Notes under the pieces: generated by a model
The model's database searches: none
Told to the model about the DNA's origin: nothing
What the model saw: only the letters and a program-made list of their open reading frames with translations
Shown here: positions 35,295 through 43,579 of the stretch, piece after piece
Layout of the letters: every line of letters starts with the position of its first letter
Position numbering within the stretch: position 1 is the first letter of the stretch
Position numbers and translations under genes: made by a program
From: Asaia bogorensis
Lineage (GTDB): Bacteria > Pseudomonadota > Alphaproteobacteria > Reyranellales > Reyranellaceae
Direction of reading: 5' to 3'
Length of the DNA stretch: 64,000 bases
NCBI GenBank assembly: GCA_945889625.1
Contig: CAMDCE010000012.1
Coordinates: 1-64,000, forward strand

Positions 35295-36418
35295 AGTCCG
35301 AAAACCGCCAGCGTCCTTCCGCCGGGCGTGGAAGAGTCGGGCCCATGGAACTCATGGACCGCGAGGCCTGCTACAGAGCCTTCCAGAGCCACGATGCCCG
35401 TTTCGACGGCCGGGTCTTCGTCGGCGTGACCTCGACTGGCATCTATTGCCGGCCGATCTGCTCGGCCCGTACGCCAAAATTCGAAAATTGCCGATTCTTC
35501 GCCTCGGCGGCGGCAGCCCAGGAGGCGGGCTTCCGGCCGTGCCTGCGCTGCCGGCCGGAGATCGCGCCCGAGCTGGCGTTCTGGCGGGGCAGCTCCAACA
35601 CGGTGAGCCGGGCGCTGAAGCTGATCGCCGAGGGCGCGCTCGACGAGAGCGAGGCCGGTGTCGAGGCCTTCGCCGAAAAGCTGGGCGTCGGCGGCCGCCA
35701 GCTACGGCGTCTGTTCAGCCAGCATCTCGGTGCCTCGCCGATCGCCGTGGCGCAGACCCGCCGCGTGCTGTTTGCCAAGCAGCTCATCCACGACACCCAT
35801 TTGCCCATGACCGAAGTGGCGCTGTCGGCCGGCTTCGGCAGCGTGCGCCGCTTCAACGAGATATTCCGCAAAATGTTCGGCCGACCACCGAGCGCCCTGC
35901 GGCGCAAAGGCAGTGGCCCGGCGCAGGCGGCGGGCGATGCCGTGACGCTCCGCCTCTCCTACCGTCCGCCCTACGACTGGCCGGGCATCCTTGATGCACT
36001 GTCGGCACGTGCGGCCAAACGCATCGAGAGGGTGGAAAACGGTGTGTGGCACCGCCGCATCGAGCTCGACGGCAAGAAGGGCAGCGTCGCGGTGGCGCAC
36101 TTGCCTGAGCGCAACGCCGTGGCCGTCACCATCCGTTTCCCCGATGTGCGCGCGCTGCCTGCCATCGTGGCGCGGGTCAAGCGTGTGTTCGATCTCGGCA
36201 CCGACATCATCACCATCGACAGCCACCTGGCGCGCGATCCCAAGCTGGCGCCGCTGATCGCCAGGCGCCCCGGCCTGCGCGCCCCTGGTAACTGGGATGA
36301 GGGCGACTGGGATCACGATATTTCAGCGGCCAATCTCGACACCCGGGCACCTCAAGCGTGGCGTCCCTGGCATGCCTATGCCGAACAACATTTGAGGATT
36401 GCCGCCAATGCCGCGTGA
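35291..36418 (+). CDS. Ada/AlkA-type regulator lacking the glycosylase core
   Basis: 375 residues; the ATG overlaps the preceding stop. Domains in order: Ada zinc-binding domain with four Cys (53, 57, 84, 87), Cys 53 being the methyl-acceptor position; AraC-type helix-turn-helix (about 105-205, GFGSVRRFNEIFRKMFGRPP); AlkA N-terminal domain (about 218-325). Then PGLRAPGNW is followed almost directly by QAWRPWHAYAEQHL, which resembles the very end of AlkA. Full-length fusions of this kind run to about 490 residues, so roughly 120 residues of HhH-GPD core with its catalytic Asp are missing, in frame. It should still sense methyl damage and activate transcription, but not excise bases. Confidence 0.8.
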   Translation: MKSENRQRPSAGRGRVGPMELMDREACYRAFQSHDARFDGRVFVGVTSTGIYCRPICSARTPKFENCRFFASAAAAQEAGFRPCLRCRPEIAPELAFWRGSSNTVSRALKLIAEGALDESEAGVEAFAEKLGVGGRQLRRLFSQHLGASPIAVAQTRRVLFAKQLIHDTHLPMTEVALSAGFGSVRRFNEIFRKMFGRPPSALRRKGSGPAQAAGDAVTLRLSYRPPYDWPGILDALSARAAKRIERVENGVWHRRIELDGKKGSVAVAHLPERNAVAVTIRFPDVRALPAIVARVKRVFDLGTDIITIDSHLARDPKLAPLIARRPGLRAPGNWDEGDWDHDISAANLDTRAPQAWRPWHAYAEQHLRIAANAA

Positions 36419-36932
36419 ACAACTAGAGCTGCTGATCGACCGCCTCGCCACGCCGATCGGCGAACTCATCGTCATCGCCGACCGCGACGGCAAGCTGCGA
36501 ACCATCGACTGGACCGACCACGAGAAGCGCATGCGTCAGCTGCTCGACCGCCACTACGGCAAGAACGGCTACACACTCCAGAAGGCGCGCGATCCCGGCG
36601 GGCTCACCACGGCGATGCGCAAGTACTTCAAGGGTGATCTCGCGGCCATCGAACGCCTGCCCGTGGCGACCGCCGGCACGCCGTTCCAGAGCAGCGTCTG
36701 GCGGGCGCTGCGCAAGATCGGACGCGGCAGCACCATCAGCTATGCCGAGCTGGCGCGGCGCATCGGCAAGCCCAAGGCGGTGCGCGCGGCCGGACTGGCC
36801 AATGGCCAGAACCCGATCAGCATCGTCGTGCCCTGTCACCGGGTGATCGGATCCGACGGCAGCCTGACCGGCTACGGCGGTGGCCTGTCGCGCAAGAAGT
36901 GGCTTCTGAAACACGAAGGCGTGCCGACATGA
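36408..36932 (+). CDS. ogt: Methylated-DNA-protein-cysteine methyltransferase
   Basis: 174 residues from ATG 36408, overlapping the Ada/AlkA gene by 11 bases. The C-terminal domain contains ISYAELARRIGKPKAVRAAG with the arginine finger helix, and the active site VVPCHRVIG with the acceptor Cys. It takes the methyl group from O6-methylguanine or O4-methylthymine in a suicide reaction. The placement directly after the Ada-type regulator indicates an alkylation-response operon. Confidence 0.92.
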   Translation: MPREQLELLIDRLATPIGELIVIADRDGKLRTIDWTDHEKRMRQLLDRHYGKNGYTLQKARDPGGLTTAMRKYFKGDLAAIERLPVATAGTPFQSSVWRALRKIGRGSTISYAELARRIGKPKAVRAAGLANGQNPISIVVPCHRVIGSDGSLTGYGGGLSRKKWLLKHEGVPT

Positions 36933-37282
36933 GCGATCTGAAGATCCTGGAAGACCTCAACCGCGACTACATCAGCTCGGTGCAGAACGGCGATACCAGG
37001 CGCTTTGGCGAGATACTGTCGGAGGATTTCCTGAACACCAACCCCGACGGTTCGCTGGTCGACAAGCCGGGCTTCCTGAAGCAGATCTCCCCGCCGGTGA
37101 AGATCAGGGACCTCGCCTGCCACGACGTGAATGTCCGCGTGATGGGCGACTTCGCCATCATCCACGCCCGCACCAGCTACGCCCTGCTCGACGGCCGGCC
37201 GGGCCAGGGCCGCTACACCGACATCTGGGCCCGCCGCGACGGCCGCTGGCTGTGCGTGGCCGCACAGGTGGCGCGCAACTGA
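36929..37282 (+). CDS. NTF2-like protein (DUF4440 type)
   Basis: 117 residues from ATG 36929, which overlaps the ogt stop as ATGA. LNRDYISSVQNGDTRRFGEI, EDFLNTNPDGSLVDKPGFL and GRYTDIWARRDGRWLCVAAQ are typical of the SnoaL/DUF4440 cone-fold proteins. Role unknown. It is the last gene of the amidohydrolase-ada-ogt transcript. Confidence 0.72.
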   Translation: MSDLKILEDLNRDYISSVQNGDTRRFGEILSEDFLNTNPDGSLVDKPGFLKQISPPVKIRDLACHDVNVRVMGDFAIIHARTSYALLDGRPGQGRYTDIWARRDGRWLCVAAQVARN

Positions 37283-37336
37283 CTTCACTCATCAGTTGAT
37301 TGACCGCTACAGCCACTTGCGGGTAAGAGCCGATGG

Positions 37337-37711
37337 GTGGGGATCAAATTCACCATCGATCACAAGGCCCGTTACGTCGAAGCGCGGTGCGAGGGCGTCG
37401 TCGACCTGAAAGACGTCGAGGCCTTCCTTGACGCGGTCGTCGTCGAAGACGCGCTGCGCTATCGCAAGTTGCTCGACGGGCGCGGCGCTGTCCCCCAATA
37501 TACCAACGATGACGTCATGGCGCTGGGTGCACGGGTCAGCGCCTATGCCAAGATCGAGCAACGTGGGGCGCTGGCGCTGATCGCCGGCACCGACGAGCAT
37601 TTCGAGCTGTCGCAGCGTTTCATCAATCTCGGCAAGTCCGACCGGCCGGCCAGGGTGTTCAGGTCGGAGGACGAAGCCCGCAAGTGGCTCGAGGCCCAGC
37701 CCGAAGTCTGA
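37337..37711 (+). CDS. SpoIIAA/STAS-like protein
   Basis: 124 residues from GTG 37337. Alternating strands and helices (IDHKARYVEARCEGVVDLKD, YRKLLDGRGAVPQYTNDDVM, EDEARKWLEAQ) are like the small SpoIIAA-like/STAS-fold proteins in alphaproteobacteria. No phosphorylatable serine motif is obvious. Function unknown. A palindromic repeat follows the stop by 8 bases. Confidence 0.6.
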   Translation: MGIKFTIDHKARYVEARCEGVVDLKDVEAFLDAVVVEDALRYRKLLDGRGAVPQYTNDDVMALGARVSAYAKIEQRGALALIAGTDEHFELSQRFINLGKSDRPARVFRSEDEARKWLEAQPEV

Positions 37712-37719
37712 TCAGCCGG

Positions 37720-37843
37720 AGCGTGATGACTTTCAGTCGACTCACGCGTCGACCCGGCACGGGCGCCGCTCAGGCGCGATGGCCAACCATCGCGCCATAG
37801 CTGCGAGAGCCGGGCCGACGCGAAAAGCCAAAGTCATCACGCT
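37720..37843. repeat. Palindromic intergenic repeat, copy 1
   Basis: The ends are a perfect 14-bp inverted repeat: AGCGTGATGACTTT (37720-37733) and AAAGTCATCACGCT (37830-37843). Inside is a second pair, CGTCGACCCGGC and GCCGGGCCGACG, around a variable centre. A second copy of the same family lies at 46905-47002. The stop codon of the DUF934 gene (37837-37839) lies within the right arm. Confidence 0.8.
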
Positions 37844-38349
37844 TTAGCCGCGACGTTGCGGCGCTTGAGCCGGAGCTGCGACACCGGCGAGCGGTCGTCC
37901 TCGGCAGGCTGGTAGACGACGCTGAACAGGGTGCGCGCCCGGGCGAGCGCTTCGCCAAAACCCTTCTGGTCGCTTTCGAAGGAATCGAAACCGCAGCGCA
38001 GCATGAAGAGCGCCTGGTCCTGCAGCACGCCTCCGGTAGCACGCAGCTCGCCCTCGTAACCCAGCCGGCCGCGCAGCAGGCGCGCCTGGCTGTAGGCGCG
38101 ACCGTCGCTGAACTTGGGGAAATGCAGCACGATCAGGTCGAGCCGCGAGACGTCCGACGCCAGCGCCTCGACCAGATCGGTGTTGGCCAGCGCCACGCCG
38201 GCCGGCCCGCGCCGTGCCAGCAAGGCCGCCCTTGCCTCGCGCCAGCGCGCGAAGCTCACCACGATCATGCCGTCGGCCGGCACCGCCTCGTCGTCGGGCA
38301 GCCTCGTCCAGGGATCCTCGACGATGCCCGATTCCCTAAACAGCGGCAT
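37837..38349 (-). CDS. DUF934 protein, sulfite-reduction accessory
   Basis: 170 residues from ATG 38349; the frame is open upstream but that part is antisense-like shadow of cysI. DUF934 marks are LANTDLVEALASDVSRLDLI, LHFPKFSDGRAYSQARLLRG, YEGELRATGGVLQDQ and CGFDSFE. The family is found next to assimilatory sulfite/nitrite reductases and may help electron delivery. It overlaps the end of cysI by 14 bases. Its last codons and stop fall in a palindromic repeat, which may have replaced the native end. Confidence 0.85.
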   Translation of the reverse strand: MPLFRESGIVEDPWTRLPDDEAVPADGMIVVSFARWREARAALLARRGPAGVALANTDLVEALASDVSRLDLIVLHFPKFSDGRAYSQARLLRGRLGYEGELRATGGVLQDQALFMLRCGFDSFESDQKGFGEALARARTLFSVVYQPAEDDRSPVSQLRLKRRNVAAKA

Positions 38350-40009
38350 ACATGCGGTCCTTGAAAGGCTGGGCGCCGATGCGCCGATAAGTGTCGACGA
38401 AGCGCTCGCCCTCGCCGCGCGCCTCGAGGTAGGTGGCGACCAGCGCATCGACCGCCTCGACCACCTTGTCGGCCTCGATGGCGGGTCCGACGATCGTGCC
38501 GAGCGCCGTCTTGCCGAAATCGACGTCGCCGCCCAGGCTGATCTGGTAGAGTTCGACGCCGTTCTTGTCGACGCCCAGGATGCCGATGTGGCCCACGTGA
38601 TGATGGCCGCAGGCATTGATGCAGCCCGAGATCTTGATCTTGAGATCGCCGATGTCATGCTGGCGCGCCAGCCCGGCGAAATGGTTGGAGATGCTCTGCG
38701 CCACCGGGATCGAGCGCGTGTTGGCCAGCGCGCAATAATCGAGGCCCGGGCAGGCGATGATGTCGGTTATCTTGCCGACATTCGCCTCGGCGAACCCCAG
38801 CCGCTCCAGCGCCCGATAGACTGCCGGCAGATCCTCGATCGCGACGTGCGGCAAGACGAGGTTCTGTTCGTGGCTGACCCGGATCTCGCCCTGGCTATAG
38901 GCGTCGGCGATGTCGGCGACGCCTTCCATCTGCACCGAGCTGGCATCGCCCGGCGGCGCACCGGCGGGCTTCAGCGAGGCGGTGACGATCCGGTAGCCCG
39001 CCATGCGGTGGGGCGCGGTGTTTGACTTCAGCCACAGCGCGAAGGAGGCATCGTCGAGCTTCAGCCCCTCCACTTCCGGGACGACGGCCGAGCGGTGCGG
39101 TAGTGCGGGCGGCGCGAACTGGCGGGCGATCGCCTCGATGGTCTCCGGCGCGAGCTTCAGCACGCCATCCTTGATGGCGGCATACTCGGCCTCGACCTCT
39201 TCGCGCATCTTTTCGGCGCCGACCTCGTGCACCAGGATCTTGATCCGCGCCTTGTAGAGGTTGTCGCGCCGGCCATAGCGGTTGTAGACGCGCAACGTGG
39301 CTTCGAGATAGGCCAGCAGCTCGTCTTTGGCCAGGAACTCGCGCAGCGTCTTGCCGATCAGGGGCGTCCGGCCAAGGCCGCCGCCCACGATCACCTCGAA
39401 GCCGACCGTACCCTCGGCGCTGCGCCACAAGCGCAAACCGATGTCATGCACCCGCACGGCGGCGCGGTCGTTGGGCGAGCCAGTGATGGCAATCTTGAAC
39501 TTGCGCGGCAGGAAGCTGAATTCGGGATGGAGCGTCGACCACTGGCGCACGATCTCGCACCAGATGCGCGGATCCTCGATCTCGTCGGCCGCGGCGCCGG
39601 CGAAATGATCGGCCGTGACGTTGCGAATGACGTTGCCGCTGGTCTGCATCGCATGCATGTCGACTTCGGCAAGTGCGGCCAGTGCGTCGGGGGCGTCCTC
39701 GAGCTTGATCCAGTTGAGCTGCAGGTTCTGGCGGGTGGTGAAGTGGCCATAGCCGCGATCGTACTTGCGCGCGATGTCGGCCAGCTTGCGCAGCTGGTGC
39801 GACGACAGCGTGCCGTAGGGAATGGCGATGCGCAGCATGTAGGCGTGAAGCTGCAGGTAGAGGCCGTTGGTCAGGCGCAGCGGCTTGAACTGCTCCTCGG
39901 TGAGCTCGCCGGAAAGGCGGCGGCGTACCTGGTCGCGGAACTGCTCGACCCGCTCGGCCACCAGAGCGCGGTCGTAGTCGTCGTAGCGGTAGAAATGCGT
40001 GTCAGGCAT
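38336..40009 (-). CDS. cysI: Assimilatory sulfite reductase hemoprotein (nitrite/sulfite reductase)
   Basis: 557 residues from ATG 40009, overlapping DUF2849 by 8 bases. Siroheme/Fe4S4 ligands are Cys 420 and Cys 426 (ACPGLDYCALANTRS) and Cys 463 and Cys 467 (SGCINACGHH). The substrate-binding TTRQNLQLNWI and GYGHF segments are present, in two ferredoxin-like halves. It reduces sulfite to sulfide for cysteine synthesis, with electrons probably from ferredoxin since no CysJ gene is nearby. The conserved setting cysG-DUF2849-cysI-DUF934 favours sulfite over nitrite. Confidence 0.9.
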   Translation of the reverse strand: MPDTHFYRYDDYDRALVAERVEQFRDQVRRRLSGELTEEQFKPLRLTNGLYLQLHAYMLRIAIPYGTLSSHQLRKLADIARKYDRGYGHFTTRQNLQLNWIKLEDAPDALAALAEVDMHAMQTSGNVIRNVTADHFAGAAADEIEDPRIWCEIVRQWSTLHPEFSFLPRKFKIAITGSPNDRAAVRVHDIGLRLWRSAEGTVGFEVIVGGGLGRTPLIGKTLREFLAKDELLAYLEATLRVYNRYGRRDNLYKARIKILVHEVGAEKMREEVEAEYAAIKDGVLKLAPETIEAIARQFAPPALPHRSAVVPEVEGLKLDDASFALWLKSNTAPHRMAGYRIVTASLKPAGAPPGDASSVQMEGVADIADAYSQGEIRVSHEQNLVLPHVAIEDLPAVYRALERLGFAEANVGKITDIIACPGLDYCALANTRSIPVAQSISNHFAGLARQHDIGDLKIKISGCINACGHHHVGHIGILGVDKNGVELYQISLGGDVDFGKTALGTIVGPAIEADKVVEAVDALVATYLEARGEGERFVDTYRRIGAQPFKDRMYAAV

Positions 40010-40316
40010 AACGCACCGCGTCGGCGGCAATGGCATCGAAGGTGAGGCCCGACGCCCGGATCTTTTCGCGCAGGGAAAGCGGCTCGATCGTGCCGTCGTC
40101 GTCCTCGGTCACGGCGACCAGGAAGGGATCGATCACGCTGAAGGCCTCAACCTTGGCCCGCTCGAGCAGGATCTCGGCTGAGCGCTTGTCGCGGGCCAGC
40201 GCCGCCCGATCGAGGCGCGCCGTCCATTGGCCGGCGTCGTCGAGGAACACCACGACGCCGTCGGTCAGGCGGTTCGCCGACGCGACCTGCAGGTCGCCAC
40301 TGAGATTCTTGGCCAT
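40002..40316 (-). CDS. DUF2849 protein
   Basis: 104 residues. LTDGVVVFLDDAGQWTARLD and the end ASGLTFDAIAADAVRYA match DUF2849, a small family almost always between cysG and the siroheme reductase in alphaproteobacteria. Its biochemical role is unknown. The start overlaps the cysG stop by one base, and its end overlaps the cysI start, so it is firmly inside the operon. Confidence 0.88.
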   Translation of the reverse strand: MAKNLSGDLQVASANRLTDGVVVFLDDAGQWTARLDRAALARDKRSAEILLERAKVEAFSVIDPFLVAVTEDDDGTIEPLSLREKIRASGLTFDAIAADAVRYA

Positions 40317-41632
40317 CAGGACACCTGTGCAAGACGGGATTGGCCGGCGACCGAGGCAAGTGCTGCCACCGCGCCGACGATGATAAGGCTGGGACCGGCG
40401 TCGCTGCGGGAGGTGTGGGGAGCAGCAAGCCGCGCCAGATCGGCGAGGCGGCCCGTTGAGACCCGTTCGTCGGGCCGCGTGCCGTTCTCGATAATGGCGA
40501 CCGGCGTGGTGGGATCCGTGCCGGCGTCCAGCAGACGATCGCGCACGGCCTGAGCTTCCGTGGCGCCCATGTAGATGACGTAGGTGCGGCCGCCGGCGGC
40601 TTGCGCCGCGGCATGACCCGAGAGAAATGTGACAGAGGACGCGATGCGTCGGTCCGTGAGCGGAATGCCGACCGATGCGGCAACACCGAGCGCCGCGGTG
40701 ATGCCCGGGACGACCGATACCGGCAGACCCGCGGCGCGGAGCGCATCGACTTCCTCAGCCCCGCGACCGAACACGAAGGGATCGCCCGCCTTCAGTCGTA
40801 CCACCGTCTGGCCGGCGCGCACGCGGCGCACCAGTTCGGCCTCGATGTCGGCTTGGGCCCAGCTCGCATGGCCTTTGCGCTTGCCGACCGGGATCATTTC
40901 GGCGTCACGGCGCACGCGGCTCAGGATCGCCGGCGGCACGAGATCGTCGTGCAGGATGGCGTCGGCTTCCTGCAGGAGTTGGGCGGCGCGGAGCGTCAGC
41001 AGATCGGGATCGCCGGGGCCCGCGCCCACGATGTGGGCGATGCCGACAGGTTTCAGGATCCGGCGGGCGGCATCGAGTTCGCCGAGCGCGATGCGGCGCG
41101 CGCCGGCCTCGTCCCCCGCCAGCGCCAGACCCGCCGCCGGCCCCTCGACCAGTCGGCGCCAGAAGCTGCGCCGGCGGGCCGGATCGGCAATCAGGGCATT
41201 GACCTGGGCGCGGAAGGTCGCGGCGAGCCTGGCCAGCGCGCCGATCCGTTCGGGGAGTGCCGCCTCGATACGGCCGCGCAGGATCGTCGCCAGCGTAGGC
41301 GACGCGCCGCCAGTGGAGATGGCGACGACGACACCGTCGCGATCGACGATCGCCGGCAGGATGAAGTCGCAGAGCGCCGGACGGTCGGCGACATTGACCG
41401 GGACGGCGGCCTGCCGGGCAGCATTGCGCGCCTCGAGGTCGCGCTCGGCATCGCCACTTGCCACGAACACCGCCGCAGCACCCTTCAGCTCACCCGCCGT
41501 CACCGTGGCGGCCCGATGGACCGCCGCACCGGCCGAGCGCGCGAGTGCCGCACGGCGATCGGCAGCGGGCCCCTCGCCCACCACGACGACCCGTCGGCCG
41601 ACGAGGTCGAAGAAAAACGGCAGATGTTTCAC
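40316..41632 (-). CDS. cysG: Siroheme synthase CysG
   Basis: 438 residues from GTG 41632. The N-terminal half is the precorrin-2 dehydrogenase/ferrochelatase (FDLVGRRVVVVGEGPAADRR, VNVADRPALCDFILPAIVDR, STGGASPTLATILR). The C-terminal half is the uroporphyrinogen-III methyltransferase (VGAGPGDPDLLTLRAAQLLQ, RLKAGDPFVFGRGAEEVDAL, VVPGITAA). It makes siroheme for the reductase encoded two genes downstream. Here the SAM site GAGPGDPDLLT is complete, so both activities should be present. Confidence 0.92.
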   Translation of the reverse strand: MKHLPFFFDLVGRRVVVVGEGPAADRRAALARSAGAAVHRAATVTAGELKGAAAVFVASGDAERDLEARNAARQAAVPVNVADRPALCDFILPAIVDRDGVVVAISTGGASPTLATILRGRIEAALPERIGALARLAATFRAQVNALIADPARRRSFWRRLVEGPAAGLALAGDEAGARRIALGELDAARRILKPVGIAHIVGAGPGDPDLLTLRAAQLLQEADAILHDDLVPPAILSRVRRDAEMIPVGKRKGHASWAQADIEAELVRRVRAGQTVVRLKAGDPFVFGRGAEEVDALRAAGLPVSVVPGITAALGVAASVGIPLTDRRIASSVTFLSGHAAAQAAGGRTYVIYMGATEAQAVRDRLLDAGTDPTTPVAIIENGTRPDERVSTGRLADLARLAAPHTSRSDAGPSLIIVGAVAALASVAGQSRLAQVS

Positions 41633-41642
41633 GACCGCTGCT

Positions 41643-41753
41643 CTACGAGACCAGCGTGCGCAGCAGGTAGTTGAAACCGAGCATGGCGGCGCCCTGCGCG
41701 ATCGAAATCGCCCAAAGGCTGGCGCTGGGATGGCGGTCGAAAAACTGCGTCAT
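41643..41753 (-). CDS. Small membrane protein before cysG (36 aa)
   Basis: ATG 41753 to TAG 41643. The peptide starts MTQFFDRHPSASLWAISIAQ and continues GAAMLGFNYLLRTLV: one membrane-spanning or amphipathic helix. It lies 10 bases before cysG and is probably the first gene of the sulfite operon. A leader peptide is another reading, but it has no Cys run of the kind expected for sulfur attenuation. No family is known to me. Confidence 0.5.
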   Translation of the reverse strand: MTQFFDRHPSASLWAISIAQGAAMLGFNYLLRTLVS

Positions 41754-41911
41754 GGCGACTCCGCTTTGATCGTTGCGGTCTGGCTTATGATCTGGAGCTT
41801 TTTCGCATGTCCGCCATGGCTTGATTTCCCGAAGGTCTCGGGCGGCACGGCAAAATCTGCTGCGCCAGCTTCCGGGGCGGAAAATTTGCCTCCCGCGGCT
41901 TTTTTGTCCCC

Positions 41912-41952
41912 CTTGAAGGCCCCCCTTGAAGGCCGTCGACCCCGCCCTACAT
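41912..41952 (+). promoter_or_regulatory. Probable heat-shock (RpoH) promoter of hsp20
   Basis: CTTGAA occurs twice, at 41912-41917 and 41925-41930, within a tandem CCCCCTTGAAGGC repeat. From the second copy, 15 bases separate it from CCTACAT (41946-41952). CTTGAA with a C-rich -10 such as CCTATnT is the rhizobial sigma-32 pattern. It would start transcription about 60 bases before the hsp20 ATG. Confidence 0.55.
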
Positions 41953-42018
41953 CCCGCTTGTCAGCCGTGCCCATTCCGGGGCGGCGACATCTGACATCGC
42001 TCACCAGGAGGATGAACT

Positions 42019-42480
42019 ATGCGTGGATTCGATGTTTCCCCGTTCTATCGCGCCACCGTCGGCTTCGACCGGGTTTTCGACCTGCTCGACTCGGTGGCCG
42101 GCCAATCGGCCGGCAACGGCTACCCCCCGTACAATATCGAGAAGGCCGGCGATAACGCCTACCGGATCGTGATGGCGGTTGCGGGCTTCGCCGAGGCCGA
42201 GCTCAACGTGACCCAGAAGGAGAACGAGCTCCTGGTCACCGGCCAAGCCGCGTCCCCGGCCGCCGCGAACGGCGAGAACGAGACGCAGTTCCTCTATCGC
42301 GGCATCGCTGGGCGCGACTTCGAGCGCCGCTTCCAGCTCGCCGACCATGTGAAGGTCGTGGGCGCCAAGCTGGCCAACGGCCTGCTGACGATCGAGCTGC
42401 AGCGCGAGATCCCGGAAGAGAAGAAGGCCCGCGCGATTCCGATCGCCGCGGAGCCGGCTCAGACGGCGATCACGCACTAA
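42019..42480 (+). CDS. Small heat-shock protein (Hsp20/IbpA class)
   Basis: 153 residues; AGGAGG lies 7 bases before ATG. The N-terminus (FDVSPFYRATVGFDRVFDLL) is IbpA-like. The alpha-crystallin domain covers about 38-130 (YNIEKAGDNAYRIVMAVAGF, NELLVTG, FERRFQLADHVKVVGAKLAN, GLLTIEL), ending with a KARAIPI tail with the I-x-I-like motif. It is an ATP-independent holdase. A probable RpoH promoter precedes it. Confidence 0.92.
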   Translation: MRGFDVSPFYRATVGFDRVFDLLDSVAGQSAGNGYPPYNIEKAGDNAYRIVMAVAGFAEAELNVTQKENELLVTGQAASPAAANGENETQFLYRGIAGRDFERRFQLADHVKVVGAKLANGLLTIELQREIPEEKKARAIPIAAEPAQTAITH

Positions 42481-42626
42481 TGGCGCTTTGGCCGCAACGG
42501 CGCATTCACATGCGCCGTTGCGGCCAAACGCCTAGACAGCCGAAAGGCTCCTATGGAGAGGGCGTCGCGGGCAACCGCGGCGCCTTTTTCGTTGCGGAGC
42601 TCCGGGGCGCGCCTGAAAATGGCGCC

Positions 42627-43166
42627 ATGATCCTCTCCGCCCAGCTCACTCATTTCGGCATCCACACCACCGACCTCGACCTCATGGTGGGCTTCTACAC
42701 CCGCGTCATGGGCTTTGTGGTCTCCGACAGCGGGACCGGCAGCTCGGGCGCGCGCATCGCCTTCATGACCCAGAACCCGGAGTGCCATCACCAGTTCGTG
42801 CTGTTTGACGGCAAGCCGAAGGACCTGGCGTACAATCCGGTGAACCAGATCTCCTTCCGACTCGACTCGCTCGACATGCTGAAGGCCTATCGCAAGGCCT
42901 TGATCGCCGAGGGCATCACGCAGCACCGCATCACCGACCACGGCAATGCCTGGGCGCTCTATTTCAAGGACCCCGAGGGCAACCCGGTCGAGCTCTATGT
43001 CGACTCGCCCTTCTACACGCCGCAGCCCTGCGGCGAACCGCTCGACCTCGACCAGCCCAACGACGCGATCCTCGCGCGCACCGAGGCGATGTGCAAAAGC
43101 CGCCCGCGATTCATGTCGCGCGAGGCGTGGATGCAGGGCATCCAGGACAGGCTGGACGCGCGATGA
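42627..43166 (+). CDS. VOC-family protein, extradiol dioxygenase-like
   Basis: 179 residues from ATG 42627; the longer frame from 42480 is not supported. Metal ligands can be proposed: His in THFGIHTTDLD, His in HHQFVLFD and Glu in EGNPVELYVDSPFY. This arrangement fits a type I extradiol dioxygenase or glyoxalase-like enzyme. The next gene overlaps by ATGA. Confidence 0.78.
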   Translation: MILSAQLTHFGIHTTDLDLMVGFYTRVMGFVVSDSGTGSSGARIAFMTQNPECHHQFVLFDGKPKDLAYNPVNQISFRLDSLDMLKAYRKALIAEGITQHRITDHGNAWALYFKDPEGNPVELYVDSPFYTPQPCGEPLDLDQPNDAILARTEAMCKSRPRFMSREAWMQGIQDRLDAR

Positions 43167-43579
43167 GACTCCGACTCGCCGGCTTGGCCCTATGGGCGTT
43201 CCTGCCCACTGCCACCTTGGCGCAGCCGCTGCCCTGTGCGCTGACGGACGCCGACTACCAGGCGTTGGCCAACGCCAAGGCCGGCCGTATCGAGCCGGCC
43301 GATATCGAGTCGATGTCGGCGGCCGACCGCAAGGACCTCTGCCGGGCCCGCAGGTTCGTCCGGGAGGCGCGCGGCAAGGACCCTCAGGCCTACGCCAGGA
43401 CGCATACCGCCGACGACGTGCCGGTGCATCTCGCCCGTTTCACGACCCCCGAGGAATACAAGGACGTCTATCCTGCCGGCATGGCCGTCATGCTGCCGGT
43501 CATCGAGGGCGGCCCATCACGCAAGCCCGGCGGTGCCGGCCCGGCGGGTGGCGACAAGCGGACCCCTCCACCGCGTTGA
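43163..43579 (+). CDS. Hypothetical secreted protein
   Basis: 138 residues from ATG 43163, overlapping the VOC gene stop. A signal peptide (LRLAGLALWAFLPTATLAQ) is followed by a helical domain with two Cys (CALTDADYQALANAKAGR, SAADRKDLCRARRF) that may pair, and a Pro/Gly-rich tail. No family recognised. The protein probably lies in the periplasm. Confidence 0.6.
   Translation: MRLRLAGLALWAFLPTATLAQPLPCALTDADYQALANAKAGRIEPADIESMSAADRKDLCRARRFVREARGKDPQAYARTHTADDVPVHLARFTTPEEYKDVYPAGMAVMLPVIEGGPSRKPGGAGPAGGDKRTPPPR

Noticed and set aside
41953..42018. ROSE-type RNA thermometer in the hsp20 leader
   Set aside because: The leader is short (about 60 bases) and I could not build the expected multi-stem structure with a UUGCU-type anti-ribosome-site strand.
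42480..42626. N-terminal extension of the VOC protein to 42480
   Set aside because: The added sequence is not conserved-looking, and ATG 42627 begins exactly where the VOC fold starts.
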